In this document: one piece after another, positions 34,770-44,392 of the stretch
Position numbering within the stretch: the first letter of the stretch is position 1
Layout of the letters: every line of letters begins with the position of its first letter
NCBI RefSeq assembly: GCF_013283195.1
Contig: NZ_JABEKT010000001.1
Coordinates: forward strand, 2,799,373 to 2,863,372
Origin: Ensifer adhaerens
GTDB taxonomy: Bacteria > Pseudomonadota > Alphaproteobacteria > Rhizobiales > Rhizobiaceae
Reading direction: 5' to 3'
DNA length: 64,000 bases
Position numbers and translations under genes: made by a program
The notes under the pieces: model-generated
Seen by the model: the letters and a program-made list of their open reading frames with translations, nothing else
The model's database searches: none
Told to the model about the DNA's origin: nothing

Positions 34770-36136
34770 TACACAACCTTCCGATCCATGAATTTCCAGG
34801 CGGCCTCGTCGGCCTTTGCCCGGGCAAAGCGTTTCATCATCAGCGCGTAGCGGCAGGCCGAAAGAACGTCGTCGCGTTCCTTGACGATCCGTCCGTCCTT
34901 GCGGTGGTAGAGCCTGAATTCCTCGAACCATTCGCTTGCAGTGGAAAACACCTTGAAGCGCCCGGTCTGCATCCGCTGCAGCATGTCCGAGATCCCCGCC
35001 TCGACGCCGTTGGTGCCGTCGTCGAAGGTCGCCCGCTCCGAAAGCATCGCGAGCCCCTGCCCGCGATATTGCGCCGCCAGCTGCTCGCCCGAGCCCTTGT
35101 CGTGCTGCAGGCCGTCATGCGGCCAAGACCACGGCAGCCAGACGCCCCAGGGCTTCAATGCCGCCGCATGAATGATCGGCGTCGCCTCGCGCTCGCGGTA
35201 AACCTTGGTCACGTAGAAGACATCGGCGTCGCGGTCCCAGGCGCAGGCCGCCGCGGCAAAGGGATGGTCCCAGCCAAAGTCGAGCCCGCCGATCTGCACC
35301 CAATGCTTGGGGATCTCGAACGGGTCGATGCGGATCTGTTCCTCGGTCAACGGGAAGATCCGGCCCGAACCCAGCGTCGGCACGCCCTTGGTGCGCGCTT
35401 CCTTCTCATGTGCCGGGTAGCTGGCGATGATCTTCGCCCGCTCCTCGGGGGTATAATGCTCGGCATCGTCGATTGTCATCGTAACCACCGTCCTGTCCTC
35501 GGAGGGCTCCAGCAGGTAGCGGCTGACGACCGAGCTCATGCCCTTCAGCGGCGTAAAGGTCACGGCGACCGAGCCGCCGGTCGCATTGGTGCGGGTGATG
35601 CCCTCGAAATAGACGTCCTCCGGCGGCTCCTCGTCGAACCAGACATAGTCCACCGTGTTCGCCTGCCATTTGGCGCGGCCCTGTTCGTAGGCCTTCAGGA
35701 GCAGCGTCGAGGTGCCGCCGCTCGAATGGCGCACTGTCACGCTGTCGAGCGCGCCCGATGCGCTCGATCTGCGGGTCCAGCCCGAGATCGCCGCTTTCGG
35801 AATGTAGCCGGTGCCCCAGTCCTCTTCGCTCATTGGCGGGCCGACGAGCAACCGCTGCACGCCATCGCGCGTCAGCTCATGCGATTCCGAGCCGCCGATC
35901 ATCACGATCGGCCGCTCGAACCGTCGGCCCGCCCACCAATGAGGATAGTCTCCAGTCAGGTGCATGGCCGCTTCCGCGGCTCCTGCCAGGGTCTTGCCGA
36001 GCTGGTTTCCGGCCATGAACAGCCGCTCGCGAAAGGTCGCTCCCGCCTCATGAAAGACAGTCTGCCTGGCATAGGGCCGGTAGTAGCGCAGCCTATTCGT
36101 GTTCTGCCGCCGCCCGATCTCCATCGCCAGCTCCAT
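34769..36136 (-). CDS. Phage terminase large subunit
   Basis: A 455-residue DNA-packaging motor. The ATPase domain has Walker A MAGNQLGKTLAG near residue 42, Walker B VDYVWFDEEPP near 165 and a coupling motif TFTPLKGMSS. The nuclease domain has a metal-binding Asp in GGLDFGWDHPFA and late DDVLSACRYALMM. It is full length. I chose ATG 36136 (GGGAG upstream); ATG 36124 with GGAG 6 nt before is equally possible, and ATG 36208 would overlap the small gene by 115 nt. Confidence 0.92.
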   Translation of the reverse strand: MELAMEIGRRQNTNRLRYYRPYARQTVFHEAGATFRERLFMAGNQLGKTLAGAAEAAMHLTGDYPHWWAGRRFERPIVMIGGSESHELTRDGVQRLLVGPPMSEEDWGTGYIPKAAISGWTRRSSASGALDSVTVRHSSGGTSTLLLKAYEQGRAKWQANTVDYVWFDEEPPEDVYFEGITRTNATGGSVAVTFTPLKGMSSVVSRYLLEPSEDRTVVTMTIDDAEHYTPEERAKIIASYPAHEKEARTKGVPTLGSGRIFPLTEEQIRIDPFEIPKHWVQIGGLDFGWDHPFAAAACAWDRDADVFYVTKVYREREATPIIHAAALKPWGVWLPWSWPHDGLQHDKGSGEQLAAQYRGQGLAMLSERATFDDGTNGVEAGISDMLQRMQTGRFKVFSTASEWFEEFRLYHRKDGRIVKERDDVLSACRYALMMKRFARAKADEAAWKFMDRKVV

Positions 36137-36503
36137 CCGCTCCCTGAGCAGCGAGGAAAGGCTTGATCTTGGCGTCGAGCTTGCGGATCCGCTCGAGGAG
36201 TTGTTCATCCGTCATCTCCCCGATCTGGTTGACATTGACTGTCACGTCCTTCGGCATCAGCGAGGCCACGGCTTTCAGGAAATCGTGCGGGCTCTTTTCA
36301 ATCAGCGCGTGGATCGCCGCTGCCCCCCGGCTCTCCCAGGCGCAAAGCATATCGTCGAGAAAGAGCTCACCGAGCTTGGAGCGCACCGCCTTGCGGGCGC
36401 GCATTCGCGCAGGTGCTCCCGCCCCGATGGGGGTTCCAACCCGCGGCTCGCGCGGCAGGAAGCGCCCCGTCTTCGGGTCCTTGGCTGGTTTTCCGATGCT
36501 CAT
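36093..36503 (-). CDS. Probable terminase small subunit
   Basis: A 136-residue protein beginning MSIGKPAKDPKTGRFLPREP, with a basic N-terminus of the kind seen in DUF5681-type DNA-binding phage proteins and a helical C-terminus (QIGEMTDEQLLERIRKLDAK). It sits directly upstream of and overlaps the large terminase gene, the normal place for TerS. GGAG stands 8 nt before the ATG. The call rests mainly on position. Confidence 0.65.
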   Translation of the reverse strand: MSIGKPAKDPKTGRFLPREPRVGTPIGAGAPARMRARKAVRSKLGELFLDDMLCAWESRGAAAIHALIEKSPHDFLKAVASLMPKDVTVNVNQIGEMTDEQLLERIRKLDAKIKPFLAAQGADGAGDGDRAAAEHE

Positions 36504-36826
36504 GATGAGAACTCCCATGCAGCACCGATGGCACCGCAAAGCTCTTTAAAGTCGCTCAGGCATCCGCGCGCGCAGCAAGCGGCAAACGGGCAACAGCCTT
36601 CCGATATCCACGGGAAATTGCGCAGACCCACTTGACCTTAGGTTGCATTATGTCACCAATACTAATTTACAGGCCGCGCATTCGCGGCACCCGGTGCGGC
36701 CAAAGGCGCCTCACACCGGATGAGACAGGTGAGTTGGAGAGATAAAGCGTTCAAGTTACAGCATAATTTATCCATTTTATCGTCCCGATTTTGAGGAATT
36801 ATGCCGATGAATAAGACGGGTGTCTG

Positions 36827-37342
36827 ATGATCCAAAACGCAGTCAGAAGGTTGAAGACCATTTTCACGCCGCGGCTGTCCGCCGCAAATGTCTCGCCAAG
36901 GTTGCTCGAACTCGCCACCTCAGGAAATCTCGACGCTCAGGCGGTGCTGGGGGAAATCTATTTCAACGATGGCCGCGAGGAGAACTACGCCGCATCCTAC
37001 CACTGGAACGGACAGGCCGCCCGCCAAGGCCACGCCGCCTCACAAGCCCGCCTCGCAACGATCTATCACCAGGGCCTCGGCATCGAGCCTGACCCGCAGG
37101 AGGCGCTTCGCTGGTGGCGCAGCGCGGCGCACAAGGGTCATGATATTGCCCGCCAGGCAATCGACAGGCACAACCAGTATGACGGTGGTGTCGACCTGAA
37201 CACGGCGCCGGCCGGCTTCCGGGCGGCACTCGATCCTCGCGGGAGGCCCCGGGGGGCGGCCAAAGGAACACCCGCAGACAGCCTGTCGCCGCAGGCGCTG
37301 GAGATATCGGAAGAAGAACAGACTGATGGACGCCGCAGCTGA
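36827..37342 (+). CDS. Sel1-repeat protein (first copy)
   Basis: A 171-residue protein with about two and a half Sel1-like repeats between residues 25 and 115: GNLDAQAVLGEIYFNDGREE, GHAASQARLATIYHQGLGIE and DPQEALRWWRSAAHKGHDIA. Sel1 repeats form TPR-like solenoids for protein contacts. There is no signal peptide. The C-terminus is Pro/Gly/Ala-rich and likely disordered. The next gene is a paralogue with the same MIQ start and repeat order. Target unknown. Confidence 0.82.
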   Translation: MIQNAVRRLKTIFTPRLSAANVSPRLLELATSGNLDAQAVLGEIYFNDGREENYAASYHWNGQAARQGHAASQARLATIYHQGLGIEPDPQEALRWWRSAAHKGHDIARQAIDRHNQYDGGVDLNTAPAGFRAALDPRGRPRGAAKGTPADSLSPQALEISEEEQTDGRRS

Positions 37343-37471
37343 GCAGACGAGCGACACCGCGTCGGCACGGTTATCGACATTAACCCGCGGTCTCAGCCCC
37401 CTGAAGCTGAGCAACATGGCTTTGACCTACCTTCATCAATCAACTGCCCCCGATAGGAGCAGCGACGACGA

Positions 37472-38053
37472 ATGATCCAGCACTTATGGACGTGGCTGCG
37501 TGCAATTTTCGCCGGGAAGGCCCGTCGACGGCCTGTGTTGGCCGATCCGCCGCCGCCAGGCGCCACGATCATAGCACCGAGACTGATGAAACTCGCCAAG
37601 GGCGGAAACGTCGACGCACAAGCGGCGCTCGGAGAGCATTTTTTCGGCGATATCGAAGAAAACCTGGCTGCCGCCTACTACTGGAATGGGCTGGCTGCGC
37701 GCGGCGGCCACATCGGCGCTCAAGGGCGGCTGGCCACGATTTACCACGAGGGGCTAGGCGTCGAGCGCAACCCCAAGGAGGCGTTCCGCTGGTGGTATAG
37801 CGCGGCCCTTCGGGACCATCACGGTGCGCAGTTAATGATTGCCGTCTCCTACGAACTTGGCGGCGTCGTGGAGGCTGATCTGGAAGAAGCTGCCTACTGG
37901 ATATCCCGTTCGTACTTCCGCGCAGGCGGTCGTCCCGAGGGCCTCGACTTTGTCGGTGCCTATTACGAATCGGTCTTACGGAAGTTATCCGAGGAGCAAC
38001 GTCTTCGCGTTGCTGAACGCTTGCGTCACCTCGCAGAAACGACGCCACGATAA
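37472..38053 (+). CDS. Sel1-repeat protein (second copy)
   Basis: A 193-residue paralogue of the preceding gene: GNVDAQAALGEHFFGDIEEN, GHIGAQGRLATIYHEGLGVE, NPKEAFRWWYSAALRDHHGA, and a further repeat DLEEAAYWISRSYFRAGGRP absent from the first copy. It begins MIQHLWTWLRAIFAGKARRR, a short amphipathic, basic segment that might touch the membrane. The two genes are 129 nt apart. Confidence 0.85.
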   Translation: MIQHLWTWLRAIFAGKARRRPVLADPPPPGATIIAPRLMKLAKGGNVDAQAALGEHFFGDIEENLAAAYYWNGLAARGGHIGAQGRLATIYHEGLGVERNPKEAFRWWYSAALRDHHGAQLMIAVSYELGGVVEADLEEAAYWISRSYFRAGGRPEGLDFVGAYYESVLRKLSEEQRLRVAERLRHLAETTPR

Positions 38054-38782
38054 GCGTCGCCTGGCGACATTATCCACGTCGCGCAAACGCGTACGGCGGT
38101 CCTTCCAGCAACGACAAGACGCGAACAGGGCACGCCCATCCAAGAAGCGGAGAGGCACGTCAGGCGCGTCGGCCAATTCGAGAGAGAGACACACACAGAT
38201 CTGGATGGACAGCCGCGGGCTGCAACCGGCCGGAGCGTGATCGACCGGCTCGTGCCTTCCAAAAATGAAAAAGGCCGCTTCGATTACGAAACGACCATCC
38301 TGTAATATCCTTAGCCCGGCTCCGGTAGAATGGCAACCCCTTCGAGCAAGATTTGTTCTAGTTTCGTTCTTTTTTTTCGGTGGCACCCGCCTGCCCAGCC
38401 ACTGGTTCATCAAAGGCGCCGTGACGTCGCCGCTTTCTCGCGATTTTGGCTTGCCGACATCAGGCGTTGAATGCCGGGGCGCATCGAGCGAATCCTTGAG
38501 ATTGCGCCGTCCACGAGAACTGGCACCGCCACCTCACTGACCGGCGACGCTCGCAGACGCTGCCGTTCGCCCCATGCTGGGATTTCGCGACCACGCATCC
38601 GCAGCGAGCCATCCTCAAATCTCGCCGGACATTTCCAACCTGCTCGGAACAACTCAAGCGCCACCTTCGTTGCCCCTTTCGGATGAGCCTTCGCCGGCAC
38701 TGCGTATCGGTTAGGGATAACGTGCAGGTATTTGGATGCACGCGTCCGATTGTGTTATCATCGTTTCCGGGAGGAGAATGTC
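38054..38782. other. Intergenic region with one doubtful gene
   Basis: The only candidate is a 96-residue minus-strand frame (38410-38700, GTG start) reading MPAKAHPKGATKVALELFRA then GREIPAWGERQRLRASPVSE, basic and without a recognised family or ribosome site. Confidence in it is about one third. The remainder shows nothing identifiable. Confidence 0.35.
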
Positions 38783-38917
38783 ATGGAGAATTTCTTCGCA
38801 CTACTCGCCGTTGTCATCGGTTCCGCCGTGCTGGGGCTTGCGCTTGCCTACGGCATGCGCCGCCAGAGAGACAGCCACCCGCCACCCAAGCACGACGACG
38901 CCACGCTGAAATTCTAG
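38783..38917 (+). CDS. 44-residue single-pass membrane protein
   Basis: MENFFALLAVVIGSAVLGLA begins a protein with one transmembrane helix (residues 3-24) and a short basic, histidine- and proline-containing cytoplasmic tail. GGGAGGAG stands 6 nt before the ATG, a strong ribosome site. Too short for family assignment. Confidence 0.65.
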   Translation: MENFFALLAVVIGSAVLGLALAYGMRRQRDSHPPPKHDDATLKF

Positions 38918-39115
38918 GCGCTCACGCCGTGCCTGTACCCTCCAGCTTGCGCACCCGCCGCTGCTTGGGCGAAGCCATGTCTTCGCCACCAAGTCACTTC
39001 TGAGCCTGCCACCAACCCTCTGATCTGCGCCCAGAACGAACCTTTCACGGCCATGATACGGAACCATTCGGCCGTTTGCCGCTTACTCCTTGGCTACGAT
39101 CAAGGAGATGTGACC

Positions 39116-39376
39116 ATGCCCCGAACAACGCTGAAGCCACGCCTCATTCCGGATAACGAAGCCACCGACTTGCCGGACGTCCCTGCGGATCAGATCCCCG
39201 ATGGTGACGACCTGCCGCCGGCAGACCAGGGTCGCGTGCCCCCGGTGCCGAGCCGCGACGAGGCAAATGTCGAGAACGACGAGGCCCTGCCGGATGACGC
39301 GGAAGAAGAAGCCCTTGACCGCGATCTGTCGCGCCAGGCCACCCGCTTCGATGAAACCCTGCCCGACCAGGACTGA
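39116..39376 (+). CDS. Small acidic, probably disordered protein
   Basis: An 86-residue protein rich in Asp, Glu and Pro (LPDVPADQIPDGDDLPPADQ; NDEALPDDAEEEALDRDLSR). There is no hydrophobic core, so it is probably intrinsically disordered. AAGGAG stands about 8 nt before ATG 39116. Function unknown. Confidence 0.65.
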   Translation: MPRTTLKPRLIPDNEATDLPDVPADQIPDGDDLPPADQGRVPPVPSRDEANVENDEALPDDAEEEALDRDLSRQATRFDETLPDQD

Positions 39377-39489
39377 GGCAACGCCGCCTTCTGCGTGACA
39401 CCCCAATCTGACACGCCCGAACCACAGCGTGGCAAAGCCGGCCCCCCGGCTCCGCCATCGCACGCCCGCCCCTCACATTGCCGGCAAGT

Positions 39490-39894
39490 TCAGCTCTCGG
39501 CCGTCGAAACGGTGGCCGATGTCAGCGTTCCCTGGTGGAACAGCATCTGCCACCGGCCCGCCGTCCGCTTCCAGATGGAGGATCGCAGCGCCTGCCGTTG
39601 CGACCCGTCACCCGCCCGGCGAATGGTCCTGTAGGTGAGCAACACGGCGTCCGAACAGATCGGCGTCAGCGCAAAATCCGTCGCCTCAAGTTCACCTTCA
39701 TCAGGCTCATCATCCTCTTCACAGAGAAGCTCGATCGTCTCTGCGCGATGGTACGTCGTTCCCGATGCGCCGAATTCCATGAAACCTTCGGCAAGCAGCG
39801 CCTCGACGGCCGCTCTCGAGCGGCGCACCTCGGGCCGATGCAGCGCCTCCTCGAGCGTCCGGATGTCATCAAGTTGGACAGGAAGATCAGCCAT
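39490..39894 (-). CDS. DUF4440/NTF2-like protein
   Basis: A 134-residue protein beginning MADLPVQLDDIRTLEEALHR, with VEALLAEGFMEFGASGTTYHRAETIELL and a late SSIWKRTAGRWQMLFHQGT, the layout of small NTF2-like (SnoaL/DUF4440) proteins, in which WR..GRWQ.. and FHQGT close the cone-shaped barrel. Ligand unknown. It converges on the acidic small gene. Confidence 0.8.
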   Translation of the reverse strand: MADLPVQLDDIRTLEEALHRPEVRRSRAAVEALLAEGFMEFGASGTTYHRAETIELLCEEDDEPDEGELEATDFALTPICSDAVLLTYRTIRRAGDGSQRQALRSSIWKRTAGRWQMLFHQGTLTSATVSTAES

Positions 39895-40270
39895 ATTCCA
39901 CACGCCTTCTTTTGAGGCCCACGCGCGCTCGTGCGCGTGCCCATGTCTGCGATGCGGCCAGGCATCGACACAAGAGCCAGGCCGGGCAATCCGCGCCAAG
40001 CTCTCTGCGATAGCGCACGCCGGCGCGCAAACGCCAGGCAAATGTCCGAACCCGAACACGGGACGCGGCGAGACCAGAGCGGTAAACCTTCGCTAGCCAA
40101 CATGCACCGCGTCCTGCCGTCCTCACGTCGAAATACGGCATCTGCCGTATTCCCGGCAGCCCATCCGCGCCGTATGTCCAACGAGCCGCGTCGCGTCAAC
40201 GCTCCGGCGGGTCGCCGCGGCCGAAATCCCGCCTGGGCCGAAACCATGTGTAGAAACCAAGGAAACAGCG

Positions 40271-40471
40271 ATGAAGACAATCATCCTAGCCGCTGCCGCA
40301 TCGTTCGCCCTGATGGCGAGCGCCATGGCAGCAACGCCCCCAGGCTCGACCCTGGACACCAAGCCTTCCAAAGCCGAGCGGGCACGCGCTACCGCAATCG
40401 AACTGGCGAAGGGCCCCAACCGGACGAGCAGACCGTCGCCGCCAAGCCACGGCAAGGGCTACTCGTTGTGA
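40271..40471 (+). CDS. Small exported peptide
   Basis: A 66-residue protein with a clear signal peptide (MKTIILAAAASFALMASAMA) and a mature basic, Ser/Pro-rich region of about 45 residues with no predicted fold. AAGGAAA lies upstream of the ATG. Function unknown. Confidence 0.6.
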   Translation: MKTIILAAAASFALMASAMAATPPGSTLDTKPSKAERARATAIELAKGPNRTSRPSPPSHGKGYSL

Positions 40472-40670
40472 GCCGTCGCGCGGGGAACGTTCGCGTTAAT
40501 GCCGCCTGGCAGAGCCTCAATCCGCGGCGCGTCGTCGCGCTCATGACCGCTGCTTTGTCGGCTTGGCAATTTCGCCGACGGACACCGGAACTCCTCCGGC
40601 CGCAGGCGCCGCTCGAAGGTCAACTTTGACGGCGAGGACGGGAAGCACCCCGCGCATGCCCCGACAATGA

Positions 40671-40698
40671 CCCCGCCGATCGCAGCCGATCGGCGGGG
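40671..40698 (-). terminator. Hairpin after BA14K gene
   Basis: CCCCGCCGATCG and its complement form a perfect 12-bp stem around a 4-nt loop, 11 nt past the BA14K stop. There is no T run on the minus strand. Confidence 0.55.
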
Positions 40699-40709
40699 CT
40701 CGGTCTCGC

Positions 40710-41291
40710 TCAATAATAGGGCGAGTAGCACTGTTGCCGCGGGCCGCCATAAGGCTGGAACGAGTTGTCCCAGGCACGGTAGGAGCGGTAGCGGTCATAG
40801 CACCAGTTTGTATGCCGCGGGTTCACGCCGGTCTCGACGCGCCGCGGCGGAGCGGCAATCGCGCCGCCGATGATGGCGCCTGCGCCGAAGGCTGCCAGCG
40901 GATACCACCAGCCGTCATTGTGGCGGCGATATCCATCGCGGTAGCCGCGATAACCCCGGTGACCATTGTACCAGCCATAGCGATAGCCGCCGCTGCCCTG
41001 CCAGCCCGGCCGCGGGCGATAGCCGCCATCCCAGTGTGGCCGTGGACGGTGGCCCCCGTCCCAACCCGGGCGCGGCCGGTACCCGCCGTCCCAGCCGGGA
41101 CGCGGTCGATATCCACCATGGTTCCAGCCCGGCCGAGGGCGATGTCGGTCGCCGCCCCATTCGCGATACTGCACGCTCGTAACGTCGCTCTGCTGCCGCA
41201 GCTGGACGGCCGCAACCGGCATGGCATTCGCAGGCGTGTAGCTCGTCAGAGCCGTCACCGCCGCAAGGATCACAATGCCTATCTTCTTCAT
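40710..41291 (-). CDS. BA14K family protein with tandem RPRPGW repeats
   Basis: A 193-residue exported protein. Signal peptide residues 1-23 ([10 protein letters not shown] end). The middle holds about five tandem copies of a 10-11 residue unit of the form [10 protein letters not shown] (residues about 55-105), then Tyr/Arg/Gly-rich sequence. The C-terminal half has [18 protein letters not shown] (membrane-insertable) and the BA14K tail [20 protein letters not shown] ending CYSPYY. BA14K of Brucella is an immunoreactive, lectin-like surface protein. A shorter paralogue lies at 60479-60958. Confidence 0.88.
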   Translation of the reverse strand: MKKIGIVILAAVTALTSYTPANAMPVAAVQLRQQSDVTSVQYREWGGDRHRPRPGWNHGGYRPRPGWDGGYRPRPGWDGGHRPRPHWDGGYRPRPGWQGSGGYRYGWYNGHRGYRGYRDGYRRHNDGWWYPLAAFGAGAIIGGAIAAPPRRVETGVNPRHTNWCYDRYRSYRAWDNSFQPYGGPRQQCYSPYY

Positions 41292-41702
41292 CTCGACACC
41301 TATCCGTTTCGAATAGGCGCAAGCTATGCCCCCCGGACGTGAACCCGTGGTGAATGCGCTCATCATCATATTAGCATGTAAAAACATTCGGATATCGACG
41401 ACAGCTCGTCTCATTGACGAACCACGACGGCATGCCTGTGGATCTTGCGATGCGAATATCTTGCTCGCCGCGGCGGTCGCTATATCTTGCCGTGAGGGCC
41501 GTCCCGGACCACATCGGCGACACCACCTCAGCGCGGCAAGGCATGGCGCAAAGTGTACGCCACCGCCTTGCGCGGGCTAGCCGTCGATACCGCTACGGCC
41601 CTGCAGAAAAAAGTTTGGGCGGATTGTCGGCCCCTGCGTGGCCCGTTCGTCATTTAGGCATGAGGGGCCGTCTTGGCCTTGTCGATCAGAGGAGAAAAGA
41701 CC

Positions 41703-42125
41703 ATGCGCGTGATAGTAATGGTGAAGGCGACCGAGGACAGCGAAGCGGGCAAGATGCCTTCGACAGAGCTGCTCGAAGCGATGGGCAAGTTCAACGAAGA
41801 GCTGGTCAATGCCGGCATCATGCAGGCCGGCGAAGGCTTGCACCCGTCGTCCAGGGGCAAGCGCGTCGCCTTCGACGGCGCAAGCCGCATCGTCATCGAC
41901 GGCCCCTTCACCGAGACCAAGGAACTGGTCGCCGGCTTCTGGATCTGGCAGGTCAAGGACATGGACGAGGCGATCGCCTGGGTGAAGCGCTGCCCCAATC
42001 CGATGCCCGGCCCGAGCGAAATCGAAATCCGCCCGGTCTTCGAGGCCGCCGATTTCGGCGACGCACTCACCCCCGAAATCATCGAGCGCGACGACCGCCT
42101 GCGCGAACGCATCGGCGGCAACTGA
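41703..42125 (+). CDS. YCII-related (DGPF) protein
   Basis: A 140-residue protein starting MRVIVMVKATEDSEAG with the hallmark IDGPFTETKELVAGFWIWQV near residue 70. AGGAG lies 9 nt before the ATG. DGPF proteins have a dimeric ferredoxin-like fold and are commonly partners of ECF42 sigma factors. No sigma factor is adjacent here; the window's ECF42 gene is 15 kb away next to another DGPF gene. Confidence 0.88.
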   Translation: MRVIVMVKATEDSEAGKMPSTELLEAMGKFNEELVNAGIMQAGEGLHPSSRGKRVAFDGASRIVIDGPFTETKELVAGFWIWQVKDMDEAIAWVKRCPNPMPGPSEIEIRPVFEAADFGDALTPEIIERDDRLRERIGGN

Positions 42126-42410
42126 GGCCGCCTTTCGGCCCAATGCATTTCGGACGGTCGGGATTCCATCAATCCCGGCTGTCGACACCGGCAGCCGCCG
42201 CCTCGTCGTTTCGGCTGCGCCCTTGCCGCCACCATCTGGCGATCATCCGGCGAAAGCCCCGGCCGCTCCCCGGCCTGGAGCGCGTTCCTCGCACCCACGC
42301 GCCAAAAGACAATCGGGTTTAGCCATTCCTCGCTTCACTGGGTCATCCGCATGAAGTGGACTTATTGATGCGGATAAGCGGATAAGATGCCCTGGAACAG
42401 AAGTGCGACC

Positions 42411-42513
42411 GCACAATTCCTTGAATCGGAAGCGATTGAAGGAGAAAATTATGCAGCAAGTTTAAAGCGTTACAGCGTCCCTTGCGCGCCACATTTGACG
42501 CGCGCCGTTGTAG
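42411..42513. repeat. Dispersed repeat family A, copy 2
   Basis: GCACAATTCCTTGAATCGGA begins an element whose reverse complement occurs at 60989-61092; shared blocks include AGCGATTGAAGGAGAAAATTA, TGCAGCAA and a terminal inverted GGCGCG-type segment. It lies just beyond the 3' end of the amidohydrolase gene. Interval 42126-42410 holds no gene. Confidence 0.75.
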
Positions 42514-42538
42514 AGCGCCGCGCGTTCACCTGAGCGCA

Positions 42539-43873
42539 CTAAGGACGCTCCAGCGTGTTCTTGTAGATGATCCCGTCCTTCATGATGATCTTGAAGTTGC
42601 TGGCGGCATCGGCCACCAGGTCGATATTCTCCAACGGATTGCCGTCGACGAGCAACAGGTCAGCAAGCGCGCCTTCCTCGATCACGCCGAGCTTTCCCGG
42701 ATAGGGATTGCGTGGGCCGGATAGCGCCAGCAACTCCGCATTCGTTCCGGTCGCCATGGTGAGCGCTTCGGCAGGCGTGTACCAACGCTTGAGCGAGGCC
42801 AGGATTGCCCCCTGCTGCTGCGCCAAGGCGCGGGAGAACAGGACATCGGTGCCCCACGCGGTCTTGATCTTGTACTTTTTCGCCAGTTCGTAGGTCCTGC
42901 CGATGCCCGGCCACACCTCATCCGCCTTGGCCCGCTCGACCGAACCTTTCGCAAAGCCTTGCCGCAGCAGCTCGGGAAGCGGCTGAAGGCTGAGCCAGAT
43001 GCCCTTGTCGGCAATGAGCTTGGCGGTTTCCTCATCCATCAGAAAACCATGTTCGATACACTTCACGCCGGCTGCAATCGCTATTCTGATCGCATGCGAC
43101 GTGAAGGCGTGCGCCGCGACATAGGTCCCCCAATTGTCGGCGATTTCCACCGCGGCCCGCAGCTCGGGCTCGGTAAAGGTGGTCACATCGAGCGGGCTGT
43201 GGGGTGACGACACCCCGCCTCCCGCCGTCACCTTGATCAGCGCTGCCCCTTGCATGAGCTGCTCACGGACCCTCAAGCGCACCTCGTCGGGGCTGTCGAC
43301 CACGATGGCCCCGCCGACCTGCTCCATCCGGGCGAACGGGCCACCGATCACCCGCGGCAGCTCGGACATCTGGCGGAAATCTCCATGTCCGCTGGTCACG
43401 GTGAGCATGGCGCCGGAAGGATAGATGCGCGGTCCCTCGACGATGCCGGTGTCGATCGCGCGCTTGAGGCCGAACACCGGCCCCCCCACGTCGCGCACGG
43501 TGGTAAAGCCGCGCATCAGCGTGTCCGTCGCCTCGTCGCCCGCAGCCAGATTGTTGAAGCCGACGTCACCAAACGACTCTGCCGGAGTGGACCGCGCCAG
43601 CATGGCGTGCCAGTGCGCATCGATAAGGCCCGGCATCAGCGTTCGGCCGTTGCCGGCAACGCGAAGGGCGCCCGCTGCCTCCACCGGGTCTGTCGAGATC
43701 CGAGCGATCACATTGCCTTTGACCAGCACATTCGACGGAGCAGACAGCGAGGTCGCTCCTTTCCCATCGAAGATGCGGACGTTTTCGAAGAGCACATCAT
43801 CCGCCCATGCCGCCGGGCAGACCCCAAGCACGAGAATTGCCGCAAGCCACCGTCTGCTGGATAGCAGCACCAT
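42539..43873 (-). CDS. Secreted metal-dependent amidohydrolase
   Basis: A 444-residue enzyme of the amidohydrolase superfamily, close to imidazolonepropionase-like/prolidase-type members. A signal peptide (VLLSSRRWLAAILVLGVCPA) is followed by the metal-binding LMPGLIDAHWHAML, then AAHAFTSHAIRIAIAAGVKC, IEHGFLMDEETAK and a late WGTDVLF. Final segments IEEGALADLLLVDGNPLENI are typical. The frame extends upstream to 44035; the start is uncertain, with ATG 43945 an alternative. Substrate unknown. Confidence 0.85.
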   Translation of the reverse strand: MVLLSSRRWLAAILVLGVCPAAWADDVLFENVRIFDGKGATSLSAPSNVLVKGNVIARISTDPVEAAGALRVAGNGRTLMPGLIDAHWHAMLARSTPAESFGDVGFNNLAAGDEATDTLMRGFTTVRDVGGPVFGLKRAIDTGIVEGPRIYPSGAMLTVTSGHGDFRQMSELPRVIGGPFARMEQVGGAIVVDSPDEVRLRVREQLMQGAALIKVTAGGGVSSPHSPLDVTTFTEPELRAAVEIADNWGTYVAAHAFTSHAIRIAIAAGVKCIEHGFLMDEETAKLIADKGIWLSLQPLPELLRQGFAKGSVERAKADEVWPGIGRTYELAKKYKIKTAWGTDVLFSRALAQQQGAILASLKRWYTPAEALTMATGTNAELLALSGPRNPYPGKLGVIEEGALADLLLVDGNPLENIDLVADAASNFKIIMKDGIIYKNTLERP

Positions 43874-44075
43874 GAAAGCTGCGCGGGCATAAGAGGACAC
43901 GGCGACGGCGCGGGACAATGCGTGCGCCACAAACGTGGCCTTCATCAACGCCTGCGATTCCAGAGATCTGATACACACGGCAATTCTCCAACCTTGAGGG
44001 AGGGATGGGTCGTGGCAAGCGAGAAACTGCAGCATTCATTGCGATAGGGCTGTGGCGCGAGCCACCGCTCGCCCA

Positions 44076-44166
44076 CGCAATTGCAAGGCCATTTTTGCAG
44101 TCAGGCCATTGCAATGCGGCACCCGACGATATCAACGTCTGCTTTTCGGTACAAGCAGACGTTGAT
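44076..44166. repeat. Two adjacent inverted repeats
   Basis: First, CGCAATTGCAAGGCC (44076-44090) faces GGCCATTGCAATGCG (44104-44118), complementary except for two single-base bulges. Second, ATCAACGTCTGCTT (44131-44144) is perfectly complementary to 44153-44166 with an 8-nt loop. Neither is followed by a T run. Nothing else is seen in 43874-44392. Confidence 0.6.
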
Positions 44167-44392
44167 GACGCAAACCGAGGCATCGCTTGGATCATGGTTG
44201 CACCAAGGCCGCCACGGCGCAATTCCGCCTCAGACGACAGCGCATGCCTTGTCGGACGCGCAAAGATCGGTGGATCTCCGCCACAAGGGTTGGGTTAGGG
44301 GGAGTGCATTCACTCCCGGGCATTCTCAGGACTTGGCGGAAGCCTGAAGCGGCCCTGCCAGAGGCCGCTCCCCGGCAAAGGGCTGGCGCCGG

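Noticed and set aside
41703..42125. Second ECF42/DGPF pair
   Set aside because: The DGPF gene is clear but no sigma factor gene lies within several kilobases.
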